64,000 nucleotides of DNA, taken from contig NZ_JAJKFV010000003.1 in the NCBI RefSeq assembly GCF_020966775.1, forward strand, positions 1-64,000, written 5' to 3'. The position numbers were made by a program, and so were the translations under genes. Numbering within the stretch: the stretch's first letter is position 1; every line of letters begins with the position of its first letter. Below, in pieces: positions 26,693-33,257 of the stretch. Source of the stretch: Rhodopirellula halodulae (lineage in GTDB: Bacteria > Planctomycetota > Planctomycetia > Pirellulales > Pirellulaceae). The notes beneath the pieces were generated by a model, which saw nothing but the letters and a program-made list of their open reading frames with translations, had not been told where the DNA came from and made no database searches.

Positions 26693-27295
26693 CTGACCTG
26701 CGGAGTCCCACGAGGGGCCGCCGTCAGCCGTGAACGTGGTCACGCTGTCGCGCAAACGCGAGGCTCGATCAACAACAAGCCCGAAGCATTGCCCGGTCGC
26801 AGTGGTTCGCCGCTGTTCAACGAAGCGGGAACCAAATTCGTCGGCCTCGTCGCATGGCGAACCGGCGACGGTCATGGACTCGCCATGAACGCGGCTTGGG
26901 TGCGTGCATTCGTTCGTGGCGAAGTCTCCAAAGCCGAAAGCGAGCTCCCCGACGACGCGATCCCGCTTTGGCAATCTCGCGTGCGTTTGGTTCTCGTCAC
27001 GTCACATGGTTGCCAACCCTGCGAACTGCAAAAGCAGTCGATGCCCGACGACGTTCGCTACGAATCTGTGGACATCGAGAACGTCATCGCGAAGGGCTAC
27101 AACGTCAGCGTAACGCCAACGCTGATGGTGTTCGTTGATAACCAGCTCAAGCACACCGCAAGCGGCCTGCTTCGCAGCGATCGCTTGCAAGCGTTCCTCG
27201 CCCGCTGGGGGTTCTCTAACCGAAACGAAGAAGACCAACCCGACGACGCCGACCTCTCCGACGACCTGAACCCATGGAGCAATCCCCGCCGCTGA
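26693..27295 (+). pseudogene. 5'-truncated trypsin-like protease fused to a thioredoxin-like domain
   Basis: The first 86 codons are the C-terminal part of a trypsin-like protease (GRSGSPLFNEAGTKFVGLVAWRTGDGHGLAM; Ser of the SGSP motif retained). Then a thioredoxin-like domain follows: VRLVLVTSHGCQPCELQKQSM with CQPC redox motif, then VSVTPTLMVFVDNQL containing the cis-Pro. The N-terminal half of the protease with the His/Asp residues is missing, and no convincing start exists, although the frame is open from 26528. The Trx part looks intact and could still be made from an internal start. The protease part is repeated at 22945-23200. Confidence 0.6.
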
Positions 27296-27544
27296 GAACA
27301 CGTCCCCATCCGAGACCGCATCGACGACGCCAAAACCCGCTTCGCATGGTGGCTCCTCGCCAGATGGCTCGGCTTCGCGGCGGGAGGCGTAGCGATCCTA
27401 GTTCCGTGGGTCGTGATCACGCACCGAGCGATGCGAAAGCTGCGTAGAACGGAGGGCGATGCTGCAAAACGCCCTCATCAAAAATGTCGGAAATTAGCTC
27501 GTAAGCCGAAAAGTCGATCTTCCCCCTCCCCAGCCACCAAATAG
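27296..27544 (+). other. In-frame open extension after the thioredoxin-like stop
   Basis: Directly after the TGA at 27293-27295 the same frame stays open for 82 codons to a TAG at 27542. It contains a hydrophobic segment (LGFAAGGVAILVPWVVI) and a basic tail (RAMRKLRR...). There is no good start codon. It is either a tail cut off by a nonsense mutation or a chance frame. The rest of 27296-27766 holds the promoter and structured RNA listed separately. Confidence 0.25.
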
Positions 27545-27610
27545 CGTCGAAAACACATTACAATACAGCACTTACGTGCCTTTGACGGGGGCGAAAGCAA
27601 AGAAAATCTC

Positions 27611-27639
27611 TTGACTCACGACAATTTGGCCGATATCTT
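27611..27639 (+). promoter_or_regulatory. Promoter upstream of the HEPN gene
   Basis: TTGACT at 27611-27616, a 17-bp spacer, and TATCTT at 27634-27639. The expected start point is near 27646, just before the structured RNA. Confidence 0.6.
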
Positions 27640-27645
27640 TCAGAT

Positions 27646-27753
27646 GTATCACCAATCTAGCAAAGGGCCCTCGGTGCGGAACGTGCTTGCACTTCCAAGC
27701 CCTCGGCCCTGACCATACGAAAGCATCTGTCAGTCGGCAGGTGCTTTTTTTTT
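27646..27753 (+). ncRNA. Candidate structured small RNA or attenuator leader of the HEPN gene
   Basis: Between the promoter at 27611 and a T9 run at 27745-27753 lies a ~108-nt segment without a plausible ORF but with strong structure. An outer stem AGGGCC / GGCCCT (27664-27669 with 27705-27710) encloses a hairpin GGAA-GTG / CAC-TTCC (27678-27696). This hairpin has one bulged C and a CTTG tetraloop, a known stable loop. A terminator hairpin closes the unit. The HEPN start codon is only 13 nt past the T run, so the unit is either a separate sRNA gene or a transcription-attenuating leader. No tandem repeats of the type III antitoxin kind are visible. Confidence 0.5.
27721..27753 (+). terminator. 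Intrinsic terminator directly before the HEPN gene
   Basis: A 9-bp stem AAGCATCTG / CAGGTGCTT (one wobble) with an 8-nt loop is followed by nine T. Extra A-U pairs (GAAAGC / GCTTTT) can lengthen the stem. Confidence 0.85.
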
Positions 27754-27766
27754 AGCCCGGAAACTC

Positions 27767-29497
27767 ATGTGGCTCCCCGACCATCCTGACGATAAGCAGA
27801 ACCCCGGCTCCGTATTCCTTTTGGCGGCGTGGCATGAGCTCTTTTACGGTTTTACGCCCGACTCGTTTCAGCCAAGACTTCATAACGTCCCGTCGCTTAT
27901 CGAGGAACTGATCGACATTGGAAATCTGTGGCAGGCTGAGCCTCGCAACGCCGCCCATGTCGAGAAATTGAAAGCGGAACTTGCTGCAGCGATAAAATCT
28001 GAAGACGATATTCTTCGCCAGATTCCCACCTACAAGTCGCGAGCTATATCGCTCACGAAAGCGAAGACACCGGAAGCGATTGTTGCCGGCGGCGGAATCC
28101 TTGTCGGTCAACGGCGTTCATATTGGAAAGCGTTCAAGTCACTGGCATTGAAAGCGGCAGGCGAGTTGCCTAGTCGTAAACAGTCTGCAATCGAGAACCT
28201 TCGGCGATTAGCAACATTCTCGTTCCAGCATGGAAAGGAAGACGATGATGTTTGGGAACCAGTGGACAAAACGGCGAGCAAGAATCCGGTTGACGTGCTT
28301 CGAGAGTTGATCGCTTTAACTCAACAAGACGAGAGTCAATACTCGTGTACCTTTACGATTCTCGGTGATGTTACCGGAATGCACTCAGCCGTTCGCAAAC
28401 GTGGGCATCGTGTCGTTTCCATCGACGCTTTACCCGACGACTACACAGCGGCGTTGTCGAACGAAGGGTCTTCACTACACGTCCGAGTCGATTTACCCGC
28501 GAAGTCGATTCGCCACGCTGTTGCCGATGCTCGCGAACGCTTGGAGTTGGTTATTGGCCTCGCCAGTCTCTATCAGAATCCATCGGCACTACGACTCCAT
28601 TCAACGGCGTTCGTTTCGTCATCTGGTCATGACAACGTATTCCTGCAGAGCGAGCAGGCATTTCGTCGGCTCCATCCACGAACCCACGCGGATCGCGACA
28701 TCAAGGAAGCGATTGATCTTGTATCAACCACCAACGTCGATCACCGAATTTTAGCAGCAGTAAAACAACTGGCACTTGCTTCCGGTAGCAGTGATACACG
28801 CACTCGGTTCGTCAATCTCTGGTCATCCGTCGAAACCTTGGCCGGTGCGCACGAAGGCGAGACTGCAATGGAGAGGGTAAGTGAGTTAATTGTCCCTCTT
28901 GTGATTTCGCGTCATGTTCATCGAACGACGCGTTACATGACGATATTAACACAGAAGTTTGGCGATGCGACAGGAAGTCGAAACTACGGCGTAGGATTTC
29001 GGGAAACAAAGAACGGCGTAATCTTTTCCGATGACATGCTCGTCACACTCACATCGAAGTGTCGCGACCCGAAGATCGACGAGCTATTGAAATTTGCCGA
29101 GCATCCTCTTCTGCGATATCGCTTATACGACGCGTGGAAACTCTTTCACGACCCCAAACAACTACGGGCCAGATTGGAAGCGTCAAAGCAGCGTTTGGAA
29201 TGGCAAGTGGCGAGAATTTATAGAGCCCGCAATCTGTTAGTCCATGAGGGCCGCGAAGTCCCACATATCGTTCCGCTGCTCGACAACCTACAGAACTATC
29301 TGTCGATGCTGGTTCAGCGATTGATCCATGAGACGAAGCGGAACAAGACAAACGAATGGGGAGTGCGTCACTGCATTGAATACTGGAAAGGCCGCATGAA
29401 CCACACGCTTGACGGACTCAAAGAAGATCCGGCCAGTTTGACGACACGCGATTTCCTCGAAAAAGGTAATCGCGTCTACCTGTGGTCGGATCGTTAA
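27767..29497 (+). CDS. Large protein with C-terminal HEPN (ApeA-like) domain, putative defence RNase
   Basis: Protein of 576 residues. The C-terminal ~180 residues fit the large HEPN/ApeA-like group: LWSSVETLAG, then HPLLRYRLYDAWKLFHDPKQLRARLEASKQRLEWQVARIYRARNLLVHEG. The last block contains the catalytic-type R-X4-H motif (R488 and H493 in RNLLVH) expected of HEPN ribonucleases. The N-terminal ~350 residues are helical and unrecognised, with no membrane segment. HEPN proteins of this size commonly act in antiphage or abortive-infection systems. That function is inferred here from the motif and the island context. The ATG at 27767 lies 13 nt after an intrinsic terminator, so expression probably depends on read-through. 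Base composition appears more AT-rich than in the flanking housekeeping genes. Confidence 0.7.
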   Translation: MWLPDHPDDKQNPGSVFLLAAWHELFYGFTPDSFQPRLHNVPSLIEELIDIGNLWQAEPRNAAHVEKLKAELAAAIKSEDDILRQIPTYKSRAISLTKAKTPEAIVAGGGILVGQRRSYWKAFKSLALKAAGELPSRKQSAIENLRRLATFSFQHGKEDDDVWEPVDKTASKNPVDVLRELIALTQQDESQYSCTFTILGDVTGMHSAVRKRGHRVVSIDALPDDYTAALSNEGSSLHVRVDLPAKSIRHAVADARERLELVIGLASLYQNPSALRLHSTAFVSSSGHDNVFLQSEQAFRRLHPRTHADRDIKEAIDLVSTTNVDHRILAAVKQLALASGSSDTRTRFVNLWSSVETLAGAHEGETAMERVSELIVPLVISRHVHRTTRYMTILTQKFGDATGSRNYGVGFRETKNGVIFSDDMLVTLTSKCRDPKIDELLKFAEHPLLRYRLYDAWKLFHDPKQLRARLEASKQRLEWQVARIYRARNLLVHEGREVPHIVPLLDNLQNYLSMLVQRLIHETKRNKTNEWGVRHCIEYWKGRMNHTLDGLKEDPASLTTRDFLEKGNRVYLWSDR

Positions 29498-29513
29498 ACT
29501 ACCGATTTGTCGG

Positions 29514-29855
29514 CTAACCCGATGAAACGTTACCGACCGGGAATCGCGAGTACCTTTTCGGCCGATCCAAACTATGAGCGGCCTGAACGTAGTTTCCCGT
29601 TTTGTGATCGAGGAACAAATCAGCCGGTCCTGCCGCATAAAACTCTTCACCACCTACACCGCGATTACCGCCAAACCGACGTTGTCGTTCCTCTTGCTTC
29701 AGAAACGAATCGTATTCTTGTTGGCTTAAGGGCGGAAGTTCCGCAGCGGACTGATAAATGATTTCGCTTGCGTCAGTCTTTGCAGGTCGCCCGCACTGTT
29801 CGCAGTAGGCGGTCGCGATCGCCGGCTCGGTTGTGGCAGATTCCGAGATAGTCAA
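29514..29855 (-). CDS. Hypothetical protein with a CxxC pair (doubtful)
   Basis: Open frame of 113 codons convergent with the HEPN gene. The translation contains CEQCGRPAK near residue 18, like a small zinc ribbon half-site, and a polar middle (LSQQEYDSFLKQEERQRRFGG). Only a TTG start is available and no homology is recognised. It could be a real small gene of the island or a chance frame. Confidence 0.35.
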   Translation of the reverse strand: MTISESATTEPAIATAYCEQCGRPAKTDASEIIYQSAAELPPLSQQEYDSFLKQEERQRRFGGNRGVGGEEFYAAGPADLFLDHKTGNYVQAAHSLDRPKRYSRFPVGNVSSG

Positions 29856-30074
29856 TCTGCTCTGACCGAACGCATACAGATCGCCCGCGTGCCCAACATT
29901 ATTAAGGAACGTTGGCCCGAGGCCGTACGCTGCTGCGGTACGACGAGTGTGGAAATCGCCTTTACATAATGCAAGGTGCAGCGAAACAGATACTTGAGGA
30001 GCAGCTGTCTACCCTAAGAAAAGAACTTCTGGAACCTGCAACATGATAGAGCCCCACGTGGGACGAAGCACTTT
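29856..30074 (+). other. Intergenic stretch with possible transposase debris
   Basis: A short frame reading IIKERWPEAVRCCGTTSVE vaguely recalls the N-terminal zinc-ribbon of IS1595-type transposases, and an adjacent frame reads AAKQILEEQLSTLRKELLEPAT. Both are too short and too uncertain to call genes. Confidence 0.2.
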
Positions 30075-30368
30075 TTAACGGTCCAGACGCCTCCGCGTCC
30101 ATGATGGACTGCGTCTTGCGTCGATTACAGCAACCACTAAGACCACGTCATTATCAACGCGATAGTAGATCGTGAATGGGAACCGCCGCGAAAGCGAACG
30201 GTAATAGCCGTAGACTTGTTCATGAACGCCACCATAAATCGCAAGCGATTCGATATCAGCGATAATTGCAGATCGAAAATAGTCTCCCAGTCCTGCGTTC
30301 TGTCCTTCGTAAAACCAAAATCCATCGGCAATGTCTGCTTCTGCGTCACTGCTGATATTGACGATCAT
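30075..30368 (-). CDS. RelE/ParE-family toxin
   Basis: Protein of 97 residues with the full RelE/ParE fold pattern: ISSDAEADIADGFWFYEGQNAGLGDYFRSAIIADIESL, then the strand block RRFPFTIYYRVDNDVVLVVAVIDARRSPSW. Members inhibit translation or gyrase; which one cannot be decided. The start overlaps the antitoxin stop by 4 bp (ATGA), the normal antitoxin-first order. This copy looks intact, unlike the second toxin of the island. Confidence 0.85.
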   Translation of the reverse strand: MIVNISSDAEADIADGFWFYEGQNAGLGDYFRSAIIADIESLAIYGGVHEQVYGYYRSLSRRFPFTIYYRVDNDVVLVVAVIDARRSPSWTRRRLDR

Positions 30369-30583
30369 TGACCGAGCTTCAAAAGACGAGCTTTTGCATC
30401 ACTCCACCTTGATACGCTCGCCTCGCCATTTGCGAGACGGCGAGTGCGTTCGGCAAGCACTTCTTCGTGCCACTGCGGAGATTGCACGTCACCGGGCTTC
30501 TGACAAAGACTCGACCAAATAGTTTCCATCGCTTCCATCTTTTCAGCGACAGACATGGAATCGAGGGGAAGATCAATCGACAT
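30365..30583 (-). CDS. Addiction-module antitoxin (PF09720-like)
   Basis: Protein of 72 residues from the ATG at 30583, which has GGAG at a proper distance. SVAEKMEAMETIWSSLCQKPGDVQSPQWHEEVLAERTRRLANGEASVSRWSDAKARL fits the small antitoxin family of RelE/ParE partners (W-x-E-x-L...R...G...SWEDAK pattern). It should bind and neutralise the toxin encoded next and repress the operon. Confidence 0.82.
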   Translation of the reverse strand: MSIDLPLDSMSVAEKMEAMETIWSSLCQKPGDVQSPQWHEEVLAERTRRLANGEASVSRWSDAKARLLKLGQ

Positions 30584-30633
30584 TGGGGGCTCCTTCACTT
30601 AACGGCTATCCACCTCAGTTTAGCTTGTAGGTC

Positions 30634-30837
30634 TCAACCTCGCGATTGGCTTTGAACGATTGCCAAAATCGCCTGTTTGATGGCGGGGTCCAGAGTGGAC
30701 CAGAGACGCACGACGTCGCGTAGCGTCGAATCGCTCGAAAATGCTTCGCACTCTGCTTCGCCTATGCCCGAACTATGCAGCTTTTCCAAAGAAAAACCGC
30801 ATAGGTTCGGCCCCTGCCGGGTGAGGCGTGCCGACAT
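30634..30837 (-). CDS. Short ORF preceding toxin-antitoxin module 1, paralog of 31484-31744
   Basis: Frame of 67 codons. Its C-terminal half (EAECEAFSSDSTLRDVVRLWSTLDPAIKQAILAIVQSQ) is clearly related to that of the ORF at 31484-31744 (EAEAEALGLDASLRRLVRSWSTLSQPIKDAILLIVENG). A similar W-x-x-L-x-x-x-I-x-x-x-I-L tail follows tyrosine-recombinase domains in many planctomycetal proteins, so this may be a recombinase C-terminal relic; that match is from memory. It ends 50 bp before the antitoxin start. Confidence 0.4.
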   Translation of the reverse strand: MSARLTRQGPNLCGFSLEKLHSSGIGEAECEAFSSDSTLRDVVRLWSTLDPAIKQAILAIVQSQSRG

Positions 30838-30876
30838 CGGGCCCGATATGCGGCGGCATCCTACCGCCGAAGGCTG

Positions 30877-31184
30877 TCATGCGTCGTCGATTCGCTCTGC
30901 CCAATACCCAGGCCGACGGCGCGTGTGGGCGACCGCGATCACCAATGGTGTGTCTTCACGGATGATGTACGCCATCACGAACGGATAGCGACGAAAGCGG
31001 AAGCCACGCGTGCCATGAAAATAGGTCGCCCAAGATTCAGGTGACCGCAACACCAACTTTTCCGCGTGATCGAGTTCCGCTTTGAAACCGTCAGCCACTT
31101 CTTGACCGACCATCGCGTACTCGGAGAACGCCGCCTCGACTTCGTCGGCGGCGAGCGGGTGATATTAAAGCAGTGGTGAGTCAG
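30877..31184 (-). pseudogene. RelE/ParE-family toxin with an N-terminal frameshift
   Basis: The frame from YHPLAADEVEAAFSEY through RRYPFVMAYIIREDTPLVIAVAHTRRRPGYWAERI is a nearly complete RelE/ParE domain, but an in-frame TAA (31165-31167) sits just before it. In the neighbouring frame a start overlapping the antitoxin stop (CTGA at 31181-31184) gives THHCFN and would join the domain if one base were added near 31165-31168. A single-base deletion therefore probably inactivated the gene. Otherwise translation would begin at an internal ATG (31113), losing 17 residues of the domain. Confidence 0.65.
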
Positions 31185-31435
31185 GATTCGCCACTGACCC
31201 GCCCACCAATCCGTTCCCAAACTTGATCCGACGAAACGGTCTGAACCGCTCCGCTGTCGATTTCGTCGATGCGGCGTTTCATCTCGTCAGACCAAGCCGG
31301 GTCTAACTCGACTGACGCAGTCGAATCGTTCTCGTCAAGCGTCAGCAGAAGCGCGTTGACAATCTCCGCACGATCGCCAGCGGGCAATTGCAATGCGACC
31401 TTGATAACTTCGGCGGCGGTTGGGGTGGGAGACAT
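31181..31435 (-). CDS. Addiction-module antitoxin (PF09720-like)
   Basis: Protein of 84 residues; ATG at 31435 with GAAGGAAA upstream. TAAEVIKVALQLPAGDRAEIVNALLLTLDE...DPAWSDEMKRRIDEIDSGAVQTVSSDQVWERI is the standard pattern of this antitoxin family (LP...R..IV..LL..LD, then W..E...R...I..G). It belongs to the same family as the other antitoxin but to a distant subgroup. Its toxin partner is frameshifted, so it may be a solo antitoxin. Confidence 0.85.
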   Translation of the reverse strand: MSPTPTAAEVIKVALQLPAGDRAEIVNALLLTLDENDSTASVELDPAWSDEMKRRIDEIDSGAVQTVSSDQVWERIGGRVSGES

Positions 31436-31483
31436 CTGGTTTCCTTCGTGGCTTGGTGGTGCATCTATCATAACGGGGCGACC

Positions 31484-31744
31484 TCAATCACCCGAAGACC
31501 CATTTTCAACGATCAACAAAATCGCGTCTTTGATCGGTTGGCTCAACGTGGACCAGGACCGCACCAAGCGGCGCAGCGATGCATCCAAACCGAGTGCTTC
31601 AGCTTCTGCTTCGGGTACACCGAAAACCTCACAAAACGTCCGCGTTTTCGCGGATGTTTCACATCCTCTGGGGTGTACTGAAAAGCCGGTTGCATTACGC
31701 TGCCGGCTTTTCTTGTGCGATCGTTGATGGCTCTTGCTCATCAC
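31484..31744 (-). CDS. Short ORF preceding toxin-antitoxin module 2, spans the right att-like repeat
   Basis: Frame of 86 codons. Residues from about 36 to the end match the ORF at 30634-30837. The N-terminal ~35 residues (RNATGFSVHPRG...) are simply the reverse reading of the terminator and att-like repeat at 31670-31695, so the natural start is probably further in. It ends 48 bp before the antitoxin start, the same layout as in module 1. Function unknown; possibly a recombinase C-terminal relic. Confidence 0.35.
   Translation of the reverse strand: MMSKSHQRSHKKSRQRNATGFSVHPRGCETSAKTRTFCEVFGVPEAEAEALGLDASLRRLVRSWSTLSQPIKDAILLIVENGSSGD
31670..31695 (+). repeat. Right att-like copy of the tRNA-Arg 3' end
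   Basis: Matches 22791-22816 at 25 of 26 positions (A to G at position 11). The sequence upstream does not continue as a T-arm, so it is only the 3' tip of the tRNA plus the start of a hairpin GAAAAGCCGG / CCGGCTTTTC. See the mobile-element entry. Confidence 0.6.
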
Positions 31745-31772
31745 TCCCTCGCGACGATTGAAGGTGCCGGCC

Positions 31773-32357
31773 GTGAAGATTGAGAAGGAAAAGATGCTGG
31801 CGGGTGAACCCTACAACCCGGGTGATCCTGCGCTGCTGGAACGATGGCACGAAGCCAAACGGCTGTTGCGTCTCTACGAGCAAACTCCAACGACGGACCG
31901 CGCTCGTTTGACGGAAATCCTGGGTGAGTTGCTTGGTTCGCACGGCGATGGTGTTTGGATCACCGCCCCGTTCTTTGCGGACTACGGTGACAACATTCAT
32001 CTGGGTAGCAATTGCGAGATCAACGCCAACTGCGTCTTCCTGGATTGCAACACCATCACCATCGGCGACAACGCATTGATCGCTCCCGGCGTGCACATCT
32101 ACACGGCCTACCATCCGCTCAGTCCACGAGAAAGATTCGGCGATCCATCGTCGGGTGACTTTGCGTTCTGCAAGACTCAAGCCAAACCAGTCGTGATCGG
32201 CGACAACGTCTGGATTGGAGGCGGCAGCATCATCATGCCCGGTATCCGCATCGGAAACGGAGTGACCATCGGCGCTGGCAGCGTCGTCACCAAAGACATT
32301 CCCGATGGCGTCCTGGCGTTCGGCAATCCATGCCGAGTCATTCGTGAAATTGATTGA
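31773..32357 (+). CDS. Maltose/galactoside O-acetyltransferase family protein
   Basis: Left-handed beta-helix (hexapeptide-repeat) acetyltransferase that moves acetyl from acetyl-CoA to a sugar hydroxyl. The start KIEKEKMLAGEPYNPGDPAL matches the N-terminus of maltose acetyltransferase. Later come NCVFLDCNTITIGDNALIAPGVHIYTAYHPL with the catalytic His region and VVIGDNVWIGGGSIIMPGIRIGNGVTIGAGSVVTKDIPDG. The GTG at 31773 is chosen because it has GAAGG 8 bp upstream and matches the family start. It is the first ordinary gene beyond the island. The natural substrate is unknown. Confidence 0.9.
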   Translation: MKIEKEKMLAGEPYNPGDPALLERWHEAKRLLRLYEQTPTTDRARLTEILGELLGSHGDGVWITAPFFADYGDNIHLGSNCEINANCVFLDCNTITIGDNALIAPGVHIYTAYHPLSPRERFGDPSSGDFAFCKTQAKPVVIGDNVWIGGGSIIMPGIRIGNGVTIGAGSVVTKDIPDGVLAFGNPCRVIREID

Positions 32358-32597
32358 GGTCGAAGTATCCTGCTGCGGCCCGGGGCTTCCGTTCAGGCGA
32401 GTGCTGCGAAGCGAATTGGACAAAGGTCGTTGAAAGACGCCGCTTTCCTGGAACGAATGGCGACCGTTTGCGATAAGCTGTTGTTGCGATACTCCTAAAG
32501 CCGCCACCGCAAGCGTATCAAGTGTTTGCGTCGACTACCCGTGAAGTTTCCACCGCCCTCGTTTGCGTTTCATGATTGGGTTTGCTGAGGTGTTTGT

Positions 32598-33077
32598 ATG
32601 CGCATGATCGTTGTAGCTGCCTGCTGTCTTTTCGTTGGCTGTGATGCGTCCTCTCAAAGCGGCAACATCGAAGAGAAGCAACTTGCGAACGAAGTCATCA
32701 CGTTGACCGAAGCAGCGGAAGCTTCCTTGAGCGAGTTCATGGCTTCTGATCCCTCTGCTGAACTGCTTGAGATGTCAGTCGACTTCGACGACCCGACAAC
32801 GTGCACCGGGTACCGCTATAACTTGTCCTTGGCATCAGAATTACCGAACGACGAGTTCGTTTTCGCTCAATCCCGCGGCGTTGATATTGCGATCGCCAAG
32901 TCGAGCCTTGAATTCGTTCGAGGGACCGCCATTGATTGGATCCCGCTCGGTGATGGACAGGAAGGTTTCTATTTCCATAATCCGAACTCGGATGCACCGA
33001 TGCCGGATCACGTTCGCGGGTACTACGATTCGATCGAAGCAGATTCGAATTCTGATACCGCACATTTTCAACATTGA
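32598..33077 (+). CDS. Lipoprotein with an IscA/HesB-like domain lacking the C-terminal cysteines
   Basis: Residues 1-15 are a short signal ending in FVGC, a plausible lipobox (C15). From residue 34 the sequence follows the HesB/IscA fold closely: ITLTEAAEASLSEFMASDPSAELLEMSVDF, then CTGYRYNLSL (C69 at the first IscA Cys), then FVFAQSRGVDIAIAKSSLEFVRGTAIDWIPLGDGQEGFYFHNPN. The two C-terminal Cys that ligate the cluster in IscA are absent. A surface-anchored IscA-like protein cannot be a standard cytosolic iron-sulfur carrier. It may bind iron weakly or use the fold differently. It stands alone. Confidence 0.7.
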   Translation: MRMIVVAACCLFVGCDASSQSGNIEEKQLANEVITLTEAAEASLSEFMASDPSAELLEMSVDFDDPTTCTGYRYNLSLASELPNDEFVFAQSRGVDIAIAKSSLEFVRGTAIDWIPLGDGQEGFYFHNPNSDAPMPDHVRGYYDSIEADSNSDTAHFQH

Positions 33078-33257
33078 CCGACCTGATTTGTCTGATGCCC
33101 GCTACTGCGGCGTTGATGGTTGTCGGTTGGAGGAAACGATGGCGGCCGCTACGTGTTCTTTCACGGCTAGAAATTTGGTTGCATCGGCTCGCGAGGAAGG
33201 TCAGACTGGAGCGACTTCATCACCGCTCGATTGCTGACACATGCTGAGGCAGCTCCC

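Larger units (their letters stand above)
22791..31695. mobile_element. Accessory island between att-like repeats at tRNA-Arg
   Basis: The last 8 nt of the tRNA plus 18 nt beyond it (22791-22816, starting GGGGTGTACT) recur at 31670-31695 with one mismatch in 26. The enclosed 8.9 kb contains only accessory genes: BlaI and M56 pair, protease fragments, HEPN protein and toxin-antitoxin cassettes. The genes on either side are ordinary. This is the layout of an element integrated at a tRNA 3' end. No integrase is visible, so it would be a non-autonomous or decayed island. Two similar terminators arising independently is the alternative. Confidence 0.5.

Noticed and set aside
27646-27753. Structured leader considered as a type III antitoxin RNA with tandem repeats
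   Set aside because: No tandem repeats of 20-40 nt are present, so the strict type III definition is not met. It is kept only as a candidate RNA or attenuator.
27767-29497. HEPN gene considered as the missing integrase of the island
   Set aside because: The R...H motif here is R-N-L-L-V-H in a HEPN setting. The tyrosine-recombinase pattern (R, H-x-x-R, Y in order) and the serine-recombinase motif are absent.
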